NCBI GenBank assembly: GCA_003427395.1
Contig: BFEA01000153.1
Span: 2,840,275-2,880,827, forward strand
Length of the DNA stretch: 40,553 nucleotides
Source: Chara braunii
Lineage: Eukaryota > Streptophyta > Charophyceae > Charales > Characeae
Reading direction: 5' to 3'
Made by a program: the position numbers and the translations under genes
Part shown: piece by piece, positions 1 through 10,003 of the stretch
Layout: every line of letters begins with the position of its first letter
How positions within the stretch are numbered: the first letter of the stretch is position 1
Notes under the pieces: model-generated
Database searches by the model: none
Told to the model about the DNA's origin: nothing
What the model saw: the letters and a program-made list of their open reading frames with translations, nothing else

Positions 1-24
1 AAAAAAAAAAAAAAAAAAAAAAAA
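1..24. repeat. Poly(A) run at window edge
   Basis: Twenty-four consecutive A residues open the window. They precede the part of the sequence that aligns to LTR family I, so this may be a low-complexity insert in the LTR or a contig-edge feature. No function can be assigned. Confidence 0.7.
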
Positions 25-496
25 CATAAAATTTGATCACGAACCCTAATTTCAGTTTTGGACTCGTTACCCAGGGCCTGAAAATGGGGGTCCCCGTTAA
101 CCATTTGTGCTTCTGCTCGGCCTCCAGTAACCGACACTCCTACCACTACTTGGGTGGTACCGGCCTACCTGCTACTTGAGTGTTTTTCCCCGTTGCTCTA
201 AGTGTCGTGGGCCTACCCCCGCTACTTGAGTGTTTTCCCCGCTGCAACCCGCAAAGTCACGGCCACAGGTAAGTACCGGCCCTGCGGGGCCTTTCAACCA
301 ACAAGTACCCTTGCGGGTCACACACACACTCAACTGACAAGCACTCAGACAGGCATGCAAACCAGCAGACACGCACACACACACACAGACTTGGAAACCA
401 TAGCAGAACGCGGGAATCTCAGCAAGGCATTCATTCCAGCGGGAAATCCCAAAAATCAGCAGTGTTCTCAGTCTGTGTTTTTGGCGGGTCATTACA
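25..496 (-). repeat. LTR I-1, partial 3' LTR of Element 1
   Basis: The LTR begins on the minus strand with TGTAATGACC at 496, directly after a polypurine tract. It aligns well with LTR I-2 (8276-8657) and LTR I-4 (37291-37622) down to about 110, including the shared CACACA-rich block (320-385). Alignment below about 110 is weak. The remaining roughly 760 bp expected from LTR I-2 lie outside the window. Confidence 0.85.
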
Positions 497-510
497 CTAC
501 CCCCCTCTCA
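497..510 (-). other. Polypurine tract of Element 1
   Basis: The minus strand reads TGAGAGGGGGGTAG immediately before the TG that opens the 3' LTR. In LTR retrotransposons this tract primes plus-strand DNA synthesis. Position and composition fit exactly. Confidence 0.85.
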
Positions 511-537
511 AGAGCGAGGTCCCTTCGAGCGAGTAAC

Positions 538-1902
538 TCATTCAGAGTCGACACAAAATGCATCGTAGGCGTAGATCAGAAAGAGAGATTTAGTAAGACC
601 GTGAGGAGTGAGTTTTGCAGAAAACTTAGCAGTCTGTCCATCAGCGATTTGTCGTTCATAAGTGTTAACAACACGTGGAGCATTATTTAGCAGCTCTTTT
701 TGGTCGATCCAGAAAAAATCGTTCAACAGGTGATAGAGGAAGTGAACCTTGTACTGTCTGTACCTCCCTCTTCCTTCATGGGAAATGATTCTGTCTATCT
801 CGTGGCCGCCGTCGATAGGAAGAGGAATCATAGGATCTCGGAAGGGAAAAGTCTCGTCATCGACGTGTGGAAACAGTTTGGACGCGTGAAAGACTGGATA
901 TGTGCGCAGATGAGAAGGCACGTCAATCACATACAGAGGACCAAAATCATCCCCAATCACCTTTAGAACCTGCCAAGGGCCATGGTACAATTGAAGAAGC
1001 TTTCGTGATACGCCCTCTTCGTGAGAAAACTCAGACATTTTGACCCAGACATAACTCCCTGCTTTGAAGTTCCCTTCTTTGCGCGACTTGTTAGCATGTT
1101 TGATCATGGCATGCTGACGCTTGTTCATTGCTGCGATAGCAGCTTTGAGCAGGCATGCATTCTTGGCATTGTGGCCAGGCATGCCGGGCGTCAGACCAGG
1201 GGACCGTTCGGGGAACAAATAGGAGAGAGGATTGCGCAACTGCCAACCATATTGCAGTTGATTCGGTGTTACGCCAGTTGCAGAGTGAATGGAGTTGTTG
1301 TACAACCCCTTCACTTTGTGCAACTCCTTATCCCATGTGTTATGATCCGGAACACTTAACGCGTGCAGTAATTGAATGACCAGAAGTCTTGTTGAGTTTA
1401 ATGTCGTAGATCTGCGAAGTGAAGTCCTTCCAATCAACACTGAAGAACCTGGTGTCCGCCGATCAGTCACAAGAGTTTTCGGGGGTCCATACTGCAGAAT
1501 GTACTCCTGGTGTAATTCTTCGATCACTAGCTCAGTTGGTGCATGAAGAGGTAGAGGAATCATATTCATAAATTTGGAAAAACGATCCACAATGACCATG
1601 ACTTGTGAATGTCCTCCCCCGCTCACCTTCCCCATGTCCCTGAAATCGATAGAGACCGACTCACCGGGCCCATCAGGAATTGGGAGGGGTTTCAACAGGC
1701 CATAAGGCTTATGCCTATGGACCTTGGTTCTTTGACAGACTTGACATTCAACAACAAATTTTTGAGCAGATCCCTTCATTCCCGGCCAATCAAACTGCTG
1801 CAAAAGACTTCCATAAGTCTTCTCAAAGCCGAAGTGTCCTCTCCGATTATGTGCCAAATGAAATGAGTCCGGAGAGACGCATGGTTGGGTACACACAAAC
1901 AA
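538..1902 (-). pseudogene. pol: Element 1 integrase with C-terminal chromodomain, degraded
   Basis: Integrase inserts retroelement cDNA into host DNA. The N-terminal part has an HHCC zinc-binding module (HNRRGHFG, then CQVC). The catalytic core follows, with Asp in SIDFRDMG and a second conserved Asp in LVTDR. The stretch that should carry the catalytic Glu (about 1380-1480) is scrambled by a deletion or frameshift and the usual HPQ..GQ.E pattern is absent, so the enzyme should be dead. The C-terminal part has a GPW/GPLYVIDVP-type module, then a chromodomain starting EIDRIISHEG and ending with a Trp and a Tyr-Glu helix. Chromodomains of this class are thought to direct insertion to marked chromatin. 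The integrase frame differs from the RNase H frame upstream, implying a frameshift near 1850-1900. Confidence 0.85.
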
Positions 1903-2308
1903 TTAAACTTCCCATACCGGCGCAATTTAAGACCCTCACACTCGTGAAAATCAGGCTGACTACTAGGGTCAGCCTTGAGCGAGCAGCCTTGAGCTGCTCA
2001 AGGATGGGACTAAGGTTCGGATCCTTGGTAGTGTGTTCGACCAGATCCTCCTTCAGTTTCCTTCGGAGGTCATATGAGTCCACAAGGCAAGTCAAAAACT
2101 CAAGATGGCGCGACAAAGCTTCAACAACACGGTTATAACAACCTGTCTTGTGTTTCAGTTGAAAGTTGTAAACATCAATGTCATGCATCCAGCGGGTCAA
2201 CGTCGGAGAGAGATCAGTTTGTGTTTTAATCCACTTCAAGGTCTGATGATCTAAGTAGACCTTGAAGTGACGACCCAAGAGGTAGTGCGCGCAAGGCATA
2301 AAGCTCAC
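1847..2308 (-). pseudogene. pol: Element 1 RNase H C-terminal part, frameshifted
   Basis: Recognisable RNase H motifs are HYLLGRHFKVYLDHQTL, then the TRW..DI..YNF segment and the KHKTGCYNRVVEALSR block. RNase H degrades the RNA strand of the RNA:DNA hybrid. This piece is in a different frame from the upstream RT/RNase H N-terminal part. The join lies near 2300, where the upstream frame reads ELYALRAL and this one picks up the expected continuation. The usual ADALSR is VEALSR here, so one active-site Asp is probably lost. Confidence 0.8.
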
Positions 2309-3923
2309 ATATATATGTGGAAATACCTACCTTGTGGCTGGGTATGCGTTTGCTGTAATATTCAAGCGGACGTAGGCCATCGCCATCATCTTGTTGCAAC
2401 ACTGCACCAATCCCATACTGGCTCGCGTCCGTAGTGACCACGAACGTGAGGTTGGGATCCGCAATGCGAAGCACAGGATGACTTACCAAAACCTCTTTCA
2501 AGGCTTGGAACGCAGTCTCACATTTCTCACACCACGCATAGGCAACATTCTTGCTTGTTAGTCTCGAGAGTGGGTGAGCAATGACAACAAATTTGGGCAC
2601 AAACTTTCGGTAATACGAGGCTAAACCAAGAAAAGAACGTAGTTCGCGTACGTTTGTTGGTTGAGGCCATTTTCGTATGACCTCAACCTTGGTTGCCTCC
2701 GGCTCAAGGTCGTTTGCAGACAACCGGTGCCCAAGATAGATGATGCTATCCCTTCCAAACGTAGATTTCTCTAAGTTGAGGTGCAGCTGTGCCTCCTTGA
2801 GGACCTGGAAAACCTCCTCAAGGTGCTTGACGTGCTCTTCCATGGACTTGCTGAAAATCAGGATGTCATTGAGGTAAACAACAACAAACCTGTTAAGCTG
2901 ATGGCGGAGGACCTTGTCCATGAGGCACTGGAACGTTGCTGGTGCATTCGTAAGACCGAAGGGTATAACGATGAATTCATACAACCCATCGCGTGTTTTG
3001 AATGCAGTTTTGTGTTGGTCACTCTGTTCAACTTCAATCTGGTGGTAGCCAGACTTGAGGTCGATCTTGGAGAAGACCTTGCACCCACCTGCAGCATCTA
3101 GTAGATTATCTATGAGCGACAAGGGATGAGCGTTCTTTCGGGTGATACAGTTTAGGCCACGATAGTCAATACACATTCGGAGTTTGCCTCCTTTCTTCGG
3201 TGCACCGAACTCAGACTCATTATGCCTAATCCATCCACGATCAATCATGTCATCAATTTGTCTCCTCAACTCCTCTAACTCGCCTTGTCCCATACGGTAG
3301 ACGCAACCCTTTGGAGGACAATTCCCTTCTATTATCTCGATTTTGTGTTTGATCGGACGCTCGGGAACTCCACGAGGTTCAACCAGGGCTTTAGGAAATC
3401 GATCTAATAGACGACGAATGTTTGTTGGGACTTTCGGTGGAGGATCATCCTCATCAGGAGAGAGAAAATCAGATTGAGAATTTACAACAATCACAACCGG
3501 ATTTGAAGTACTAGGATAAGAAGTAGACTGATTTTTTACAGTAGAAGTAGATGGAACAAAAGTAGAGGTAGTAGAAGTAGAATTACTATCGGAGGTAAAA
3601 AATGCAGCAAAAGTAGAAGGCACATGGAGAGGCTTTACAAGAGCTAAATGCACATGCTCAACTTCCTTGCACCTGCGCACTGATTTGCAGAATTTGGTTG
3701 CACTCAAAAAAATCACAGGGGACTCGCGTGTCTCGTCCAATAGAACGGTACGCTCGTTCCCCTTGGCATCACACACCACAAACTGATTATCCGCCCACGT
3801 GGTCCTTAGACAATGAGCCTTTAACCAACCGAAGCCAATGACCGCGTCGAAAGGACACTTGTCCATGACATAAAAGTTCAGCTCATGTGTGACAGTGCGA
3901 TCCTTGTCAAAAGTGACGCGCAC
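2226..3923 (-). pseudogene. pol: Element 1 protease C-terminal part, reverse transcriptase and RNase H N-terminal part
   Basis: This is the longest open frame of the window (565 residues). Residues 1-60 are the C-terminal half of the aspartic protease (FDAVIGFGWLKAH). Residues about 170-200 are the Ty3-type linker (RPIKHKIEI). The RT follows, with [37 protein letters not shown] and the catalytic site. The catalytic motif reads VVVYLNDILIFS, so the first Asp of YLDD is Asn, which should inactivate polymerisation. A short deletion removes part of the PVLFVPKK motif (here FGAPKKGGKLRM). The thumb and connection regions run to SFLGLASYYRKF, then RNase H starts at [17 protein letters not shown] and is lost to a frameshift near 2300. 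A Ser/Thr-rich insert (about residues 105-145) separates protease from RT. Confidence 0.9.
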
Positions 3924-4476
3924 ACCTTGTACAACATGTGTCTTGGTTTCCCACCTGGGTCTGACAAGGGTTCTGCAATTCCACTTGCTTCATTCCCAGG
4001 CCCGCCTTACGAATCTCGTTAGGAGAAAATAAGTTAGTCGTTGAGCCACTATCAATCAGCACGAGGATGCATCGACAGTTAATGAGCAACTTAAAGAAGG
4101 TCAGTTCCACACTCCCTTGAACACGGCGTTGCTGCTTGAGCTGTAGCCAATGTTCCAGGTAGTGGAAGTCAACTTCCTTACTCTCTTCCCAAGGCTCAGT
4201 GTAAAGTACTTGGAGTGCACCAGCCTTGGATTCAACATCAATTCGGGCTTCAAGAGCAAGCTGTTGATCAGATTCAGGCTCCTTGGAGGGGCTTGCAGCT
4301 GACTGTTCATCTTCCCTTGTTGTAGAGAGTGCTGATGACTCTTCTACACCCTTTGCCTGTTTCCCTGCAGACGATAACAATCCTGCACAGCGTGCCCAGG
4401 CTTTTGACAATGCAAGTATACGCGCAATTTGTATCTTCTCTCCCATTCCTTTTGACTGATGAGGAGGGTTTCCCAA
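3907..4476 (-). pseudogene. pol: Element 1 gag-pro junction with protease active site
   Basis: Near residues 139-150 the frame carries VLIDSGSTTNLFSP, the DSG catalytic signature of the retropepsin-like aspartic protease that cleaves the polyprotein. The remainder of the protease continues in another frame (ending near 3850), so a frameshift lies around 3920-3950. The upstream part is a Glu/Ser-rich gag-pro linker. The active-site triad is intact here, unlike that of Element 2A. Confidence 0.8.
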
Positions 4477-5009
4477 GACTTGGTAGAAGCATCCTCCGGT
4501 TTCTCAAGGATCTTTGCATTTTTTGGGAGGTGTGCTATAGTCCCTTTACCCGAACCACGGTTAGGCCCGTTGCTTGTAGCAGTCTTTTTAAACGCATTAC
4601 ATTTTTCTTCAGTATTCATGTTAGACTCGAGGGCTGATGTAGAACAGCCCACGTCGGAGTCCGGCTCTAGATCGTCATCTAGAGACAAATCATCCGCATA
4701 GGACTGATCCTCAGCCTCCCGATGTTCATGCAAGGCAAGTTGGTTGCTGCTTCCGTACCGCTTGCGTTGCGAGGTCCTACCTGCAGCGGGTGCCTTTGCA
4801 CGCCTGGCGAGGTCCTTGGCTTCTAGATTGACTAGATCCGTCAGTAGCTCTCGCCAAGTCGTATGATCTTTGAGTCCTAACCGGGAGACATATTCTTTAG
4901 GGGCCACTCCCATAACTGCATCCATGCAAGAAACGTCAGTCCATCCCAGGTTTGGAGTGGCGAACAGACCAGTAAGTGCTGCTCCAAAGCCTGCATGGAA
5001 GTCCTCCAC
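4344..5009 (-). pseudogene. gag: Element 1 gag C-terminal part with degenerate zinc knuckle
   Basis: This is the capsid/nucleocapsid portion of gag, which packages retroelement RNA. The C-terminus reads VYLHCQKPGHAVQDCYRL, a CCHC zinc knuckle (C-x2-C-x4-H-x4-C) whose first Cys is replaced by Tyr. The middle is acidic. The N-terminal part overlaps another gag frame (4877-5215), so a frameshift lies near 4900-5000. Family membership is inferred from position and the knuckle. Confidence 0.75.
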
Positions 5010-5215
5010 GTTTGGCCCTTGAGGGCCTCAAGCTTCAGCCTTGCCTTGAGCGCAACGTGCTTATCTTGATATTGCGCGATGAGGAGGTCCTCAAGAGTAC
5101 ATACAAGAGTTACTTTCAGCCACTCAGTCAGATCAATTCTCTCATAACCTGCAGTAATAGCTTGGAGTTCTATGAAACTCCGTACGGCGGGCTCAATATT
5201 TGTGCCCATGATCAT
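4877..5215 (-). pseudogene. gag: Element 1 gag middle fragment
   Basis: The frame contains NIEPAVRSFIELQAITAG and TEWLKVTLVCTLEDLL, with the helical character of a retrotransposon gag (UBN2/RVT-gag-like) domain. It should be continuous with the gag N-terminal frame, but a 14-bp tandem duplication (5217-5244) throws it out of frame. It runs on past the point where the downstream gag frame takes over. Confidence 0.65.
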
Positions 5216-5988
5216 GCTTCGGTCTTCCTGCTTCGGTCTTCCTGCGGTGTTCGCAATACCTCGAAGTATGAGCGCATGGAGCTAATCCAATAGGTGATGT
5301 CCCCCTTCCCGTCGTACTTGGACGGCAGAGTGGCCGCCTTCTTGTCCACTACGGGACCGCTGTATTGTACGCCAGTAAGAACTGCGGCGTTTTGGGCTGA
5401 TGTTCCTGCATTTGGAACTAGGACTAGTGTAGAACTGCCGGTGCTGCCGCTTGAGGAGCTGGCACCGGTTCCTGCGATCGTCACAGTTCCACTTGCTCTC
5501 GACATGAGGACTGTGTTAGGGTGAGAGACTGAGACTGCAACAGGACGAGGATTAGGAGGAAGGGGGGCAGACAGTTGGGACTGTTTGAGGTTGACTATCT
5601 CATCCTGCAGCTCTTGGTTCCGCTGCTCTAGAGCTGTCACACGGGACTGAAGATTTTCCAAGGTCCGCAGGGGAGCCAAGGCTGCTACGGCAGCAACTAG
5701 CTTCTCTTGGAACCGGTCATCATTCGATTCCGGAACCTCGAGGAGGGCCACTTGTTCAACAATACTTGTGGCTCTGGCTGCTGCCTCTGCCTCCCTCTCT
5801 CTGTGCATTGCGTCCTCGTAAAGTTTTAGAAAGAAAGGGTTCTCGTTCTCGGCCGCTGTGTCCAGCATGGCCTTCCATTGCTCGGACGTGCTGTCTGCCA
5901 TGCCGAAGGATAGGGTGTCAGTAGATCTCTCAAGAGGGGTCTGCACTTTGCTCACTTTAGAACGAACACTCCTCTTACACTTCCTCAC
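5212..5988 (-). pseudogene. gag: Element 1 gag N-terminal part with coiled coil
   Basis: The likely start is the internal Met at 5901 (MADSTSEQWKAM), since the 29 residues before it are basic and unlike gag. Residues about 60-150 form a heptad-rich helix (LENLQSRVTALEQRNQEL), a probable coiled coil. A low-complexity Ser/Gly/Thr/Val region follows. The C-terminus reads ATLPSKYDGKGDITYWISSM, the PxxFxG..p..W pattern that opens the gag capsid domain. The frame is broken by the 14-bp duplication at 5217-5244. Confidence 0.75.
5217..5244 (-). repeat. 14-bp perfect tandem duplication in gag
   Basis: The 14-mer CTTCGGTCTTCCTG (plus strand) occurs twice without a gap. Because 14 is not a multiple of three, it shifts the gag frame between the N-terminal and middle fragments. 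Removing one copy would restore the phase, which supports a recent inactivating lesion. Confidence 0.9.
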
Positions 5989-7384
5989 GCGCTAAAAAAA
6001 AACACCTTCTCTCTCCCTTCTCTCTCTTTCCGCTTTTTGCGCACACGTCTCAATACCGGACATAGATAGTTCAGATAAAAAAAAAAAAAAAAAACAGTAA
6101 ATTACAAAGAGTAGAAGGTAGAACTCCTAGCCGGAGCGACAATTCATTTGGACTTAGAGAATGACATTCACGCAGCAGAAATAAATAAAAATGAAAGAGA
6201 GGACTAACTTGTCAAATGGGCCCGATCATATTAGTTGGAGATCCCCTCTTGTCTAACCTGACAAGGTACATGTATCACAATAAATCAGCCAAAGAAAACT
6301 AACTGCAGCAATGGAGATTTCGAGGGGTGCAGACGGTCGCCGAGCCAGACACGGGGCAGCATGTGAGAACATGCAGTAAGACCAGTCACGATCCCTTTGA
6401 AAGGAATGCCTTGATAGCCGTATGTCCCCCAAATTCAGCACAGCAGAGAGATGCATTGGTGGCAACAGATTTGGGCCCTAAAGGTCCTGTCCCGTTGGGC
6501 CTGGTCCCACTGAGTCGCGAAGGTCCCAAGTAGGTCGTGGACCAGGACCAACGGGATAGGTGTACCAAGTCAGTCCCAAACTGCCTCTATCGTACTGAAA
6601 AGGAAAAAACAACTTTCAGCAAGAACTTACCCCTACATCCATTCAGAAATGAAAAGACAATGCACCGTAGAAAGATATGTCATTGAGAACAAGATACATC
6701 ATCCATCCATCCATCAGGTGAGAAAGCAATCCACATGCTCACACACACAACCAAAACCGCAGAGAAGAGGAAGAGAGCCCAACACACCCCAACAGGCCAT
6801 GAAGCACCAAGCAACCTCCCACGGGCATAACCAGGTCACACGACACTTACCTGTGAGGCCCGTCCTCCAAAGATGGATAACGACTCACCCCCCTCTCTCA
6901 TAAGTCCTCCTGACCCCTAGCTACCACTACATGAAGTGTCCTAGCATGACTAAGAGGGCCTCCCTACACCCCTGTTACAACGCCGGATCCCCCGTCGATG
7001 TCTGAAGACCAAAGTAGCAACTTGCAGCTCTCCGATGCAGATATGGCAGCCTCCGATCAAGTCTCCCTCTTGAGGGGAAGCCCAAAAGTCACTCAATGTC
7101 TTCTTGAAGTGCAGATTCCAGGTGCGAGTACCTCTCACTCTCTACTCCCTCTCGCTTACTCCAATCAGCCTCCTTTGTGTCTTGCCACCCCATCCAATCA
7201 CACAAGCAACCTGGTCAGGTCTGATGTTGACCCTACATGACCTAACCAGGTGGGGGCAGTATCCACATACCTCACTGCCCCTCTTAACCCTAATTTCCCA
7301 ACCCTAATCCAGGTCTAGGTTAGCCCTGACCTAATTCGGAATTAGGTTTAGGGTGACTAACACCTCTCGCCAGCAAGTAAGTCC
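5989..7384 (-). other. Element 1 long untranslated leader
   Basis: About 1.4 kb separates PBS from gag with no recognisable coding sequence. It contains an 18-A run (6077-6094), short CATC repeats near 6705-6715 and an imperfect inverted repeat (6486-6507 with 6539-6560). It may hold packaging and dimerisation signals or inserted non-autonomous DNA; the sequence does not decide. Confidence 0.5.
6486..6560. repeat. Imperfect inverted repeat (hairpin) in leader
   Basis: Arms of 22 nt at 6486-6507 and 6539-6560 pair at 20 of 22 positions around a 31-nt loop. It would form a stable stem in RNA of either strand. It could be an RNA signal of Element 1 or a small hairpin insert. Confidence 0.7.
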
Positions 7385-7396
7385 GCTCCGATACCA
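7385..7396 (-). other. Primer binding site of Element 1
   Basis: The minus strand reads TGGTATCGGAGC, two bases after the 5' LTR. It resembles the TGGTATCAGAGC site that pairs with the 3' end of plant initiator tRNA-Met, with one difference. Minus-strand cDNA synthesis starts here. Confidence 0.85.
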
Positions 7397-7398
7397 AT

Positions 7399-8657
7399 TG
7401 TTACGATCCTGGTCATTCCCAAAGTGCAAATTCACAATGCTACCCAATTGCGAAAGCAATGGAAGCACTTGCAAAGAGATAGAGACCAGAGAAGAGAAGA
7501 AGAAGAAGAAGAAGAAGAAGAAGAAGAAGAAGAAGAAGATGTACACCAGCAAGACCAATGACAAATCCCCCCTTCTCTCTCCACCTTCCTCCTCCTCCTT
7601 CACTTCGCCAATCTTATTCTTCTCCCAATAATAATAATAACAATGAGTGGATGAACCAGAATCAATATCCGAAGTTCCCTCTTACTGCTGACACAACAAC
7701 AACAACAACCCTGCCCTCCTGTCCAAAGGACAACCCAAAGCAGCTATGCCGCTGCTGACTGATCCGCCATGCTTGACTCTGCCTCGAGCTTCCTTGGTGC
7801 GGCACTNCCCCAACTGGGGCCTTCCAGATGCAGCGCCCAACAAGGTGATGAAGATGGTGTCCACCATAGCCAGGTAGGTGCCTCGCCACTCTCCTCCTTC
7901 ACCCCCTTCTTCCTCCTCCTCAGGCTGGGCTGCTCGCCATAGCCAGGCTGAGCGCCCAGCTGCCCTTCACCTCCAGGCAGCGCTGTACCAGTCCAGCGCT
8001 GTGCTCTAGCAGCATGTCACCAATCCTTGCATACCGGAAATGAGGAGGAGCTACTTGCTCCTCCGGAAGATATAGCGGCCTACTGGCCTCTTGGGCGGTG
8101 ACTTCCTAGGCCGAGCGGCCTCCCAGCAACCGGTACCTCCTCCCTTTCGGAGGGAAACATCATTGCAGGCTCTGCTATCGTCCGGACAGGCCCTAGACAC
8201 GGGCTACTTGGACTGGTACTGGCCTACCTCGAGCCTACTGCCACTGGGCCTCTAAAAATGCCAACTTTTTGTCTTCTTCTGCTCGGCCTCCAGTACTCGA
8301 CACTCCTACCACTACTTGAGTGGTACCAGCCTACCTGCTACTTGAGTGTTTTTCCCCACTGCTCTAAGTGTCCCGGGCCTACCCCCGCTAGAGTGTTTTC
8401 CCCGCTGCAACCCTCAAAGTCACGGCCACAGGTAAGTACCGGCCCTGCAGGGCCTTTCAACCAACAAGTACCCTTGCGGGTCACACACACACTCAGCCGA
8501 CAAGCACTCAGACAGGCATGCAAACCAGCAGGCACGCACACACCCACAAACTTGGAAACCATAGCAAAATGCGGGAATCTCAGCAAGGCATTCATTCCAG
8601 CGGCAAATCCCAGAAATCAGCAGTGTTCTCAGTCTGTGTTTTTGCCAGGTCATTTCA
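7399..8657 (-). repeat. LTR I-2, 5' LTR of Element 1
   Basis: It starts with TGAAATGACC (8657) and ends with CGTAACA (7399), fitting TG...CA boundaries, length 1259 bp. It aligns along most of its length with LTR I-3 (21473-22765). Shared blocks include the gene-like ATAGCCAGGTAGGTGCC region near 7870 and the GGAGGGAAACATCATTGC block near 8155. It includes a (GAA)n tract (7495-7539) and one undetermined base at 7807. Confidence 0.88.
7495..7539 (+). repeat. (GAA)n microsatellite inside LTR I-2
   Basis: About 45 bp of near-perfect AAG/GAA trinucleotide repeat. The homologous site of LTR I-3 (about 21568-21612) is interrupted, so the tract varies between copies. Confidence 0.9.
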
Positions 8658-8700
8658 ACTTTTTTTTTTTTTGGGGTTATCAGCATGTGTATCGTCTTGG

Positions 8701-8780
8701 GCCTTGATGTGCATGTCGAGAGTGGAACGAGGCCCTTTTGGCCTTGATGTGCATGTCGAGAGTGGAGCGAGGCCCCCTAT
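8701..8780 (+). repeat. 40-bp tandem duplication
   Basis: Two adjacent copies (8701-8740 and 8741-8780) start with GCCTTGATGTGCATGTCGAG and differ at a few positions. No function is evident. Confidence 0.85.
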
Positions 8781-8941
8781 GTTTGTTAGTGGAGGCAGCA
8801 GCATCCGTTGGGCCTTCGCTCCAGCGCTCACCAAATGTGCAAAATGAGAATGAATCTTGCACTGGAACATGGGAAGGTACACAACTGTTTACCCCTGCTC
8901 ATGGCCCCCGTCGCAGCCGCGGCGGGCATCTGCTTGTACTA

Positions 8942-10003
8942 CTAAAGGAAACAACGGTCCTCGCGTGGGTCGCAACATAAACCGGGCGGCGCCGCGTGAG
9001 ACCGGTGACAGGCTGCGGGTAAGGGGGAAGTGGTGGAAGCCGGGGCAAGGGGCGGAAAAATCCTGGTGCCCGCGGGCAGGCGAGGAGTTGCTCCAACTGC
9101 GGACAAACCGGGTCGTCTTCTGCTCGCATGGAGCGGGATTTGTTGGGATGTCGAGGATTGAGTCGAGCGGGGCTTGAAGCGGGGTTGAAGCGACATGGCG
9201 GGTGGGGCGAAGCCGGAAGTAGCTTTGCACGAATTGACTACCGGTGAGGCGACGGGCGGGGCGGTGTCCTTTCGGGCGGGGCGGCGTCCTTTCGTGCTAA
9301 ACCGATCTAGTATCACCATAACTTGACTTTTGCCATTTCTGCTGTTTACTTTAGTGTCCATAAAGTCTATAGACACGGAGTCCTTGGGTCCCGACGGAAT
9401 AGGTAGCGGTCTGAGTAATCGAAGGGGAGACTGTGTGGAACTCTTGTTCCTTTGGCATACCTGACAGCCTTGTACATAGGAAATGCAGTTATGCCTCATT
9501 CGTGGCCAAGTGTAGGAGCGTAGGAGGTTAGCATAAGTCTTCCTCCACCCGAAGTGCCCCTCAGTATCGTGATTCTTCCGGAGTATTATGCTACAAATTT
9601 CCTCGCTGTTCGGAACACATAGTCGGTCATGGGCATCTGTTTTTTCAAACAGCAGTCCCTGTGCTACCCTATAGTCCGGGAGTTCGTGAGGTGCTGTCTG
9701 CACCTTGCCAATCAACTGGCTATAGACTGTATCACTCTTGTAGCCAGACTTAATCTTCTGCTTCAGTTCGGCGCTTGCATCTAGATATGTAACAATCACA
9801 CCGAAAAAGTCAGCTCTTCCACTCAATGCGTCAGCGACAACATTGTACTTCCCCTTTACTGGCTTCAGTTCAAAGTCAAACTGACCAATCTCCCCAGTCA
9901 GTTTAGGTGTTATCCGAGCTTGAGTTCTTAGCCAGCAAAGTGTTTCATGATCCGAGTAAACTTCAAAGTGGCCTCCTAGCAGATAATGTCGCCAGTGATT
10001 CAA
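8942..10003 (-). pseudogene. pol: Element 2A RNase H C-terminal part and integrase N-terminal part, fused by read-through to foreign sequence
   Basis: Residues 1-75 are the end of RNase H ([32 protein letters not shown]). The integrase zinc module follows ([13 protein letters not shown], then CQVCQRNK), then the core start DSVSIDFMD and VMVILDRFS. Homology to Element 2B stops at about 9295. The remaining roughly 117 residues, rich in Pro, Ser and Arg, are encoded by the GC-rich neighbouring segment and are unlike any integrase. This is a chance chimeric frame over a breakpoint. An inactive integrase is certain because the second Asp and the Glu are gone. Confidence 0.85.
9253..9292 (+). repeat. 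20-bp GC-rich tandem duplication at an element breakpoint
   Basis: Two 20-bp copies of CGGGCGGGGCGGYGTCCTTT lie directly against the point where homology to integrase resumes (about 9295). Breakpoint-associated duplication suggests error-prone end joining. Confidence 0.85.

Larger units (their letters stand above)
1..8657 (-). mobile_element. Element 1: Ty3/gypsy chromovirus, LTR family I, degraded
   Basis: On the minus strand the order is 5' LTR (8657-7399), PBS (7396-7385), leader, gag (about 5901-4344), protease, reverse transcriptase, RNase H, integrase with chromodomain (ending at 538), polypurine tract (510-497) and 3' LTR (from 496 to the edge). The PR-RT-RH-INT order and the C-terminal chromodomain are diagnostic of Ty3/gypsy chromoviruses. 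The visible part of the 3' LTR matches the 5' LTR, so this is one insertion whose far LTR end lies outside the window. All coding domains are broken by frameshifts or substitutions, so it is non-autonomous. The internal region differs from Elements 2A and 2B, which belong to another family. Confidence 0.9.
8658..9294. other. GC-rich unassigned segment between two retroelements
   Basis: This segment separates the outer end of LTR I-2 from the truncation point of Element 2A. It opens with a T run (8660-8672), then a 40-bp tandem duplication (8701-8780), then GC-rich sequence without a recognisable gene, and closes with a 20-bp tandem duplication (9253-9292). An open frame crosses it on the minus strand, but only as read-through from the broken integrase. 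Confidence 0.6.

Noticed and set aside
202-690. Open frame over LTR I-1 on the plus strand
   Set aside because: It lies antisense in an LTR and its counterparts in other LTR I copies are not conserved as protein.
7270-7320. AACCCTAA motifs like plant telomere repeats
   Set aside because: Only a few scattered units, not tandem; too little for a telomere or interstitial telomeric block.
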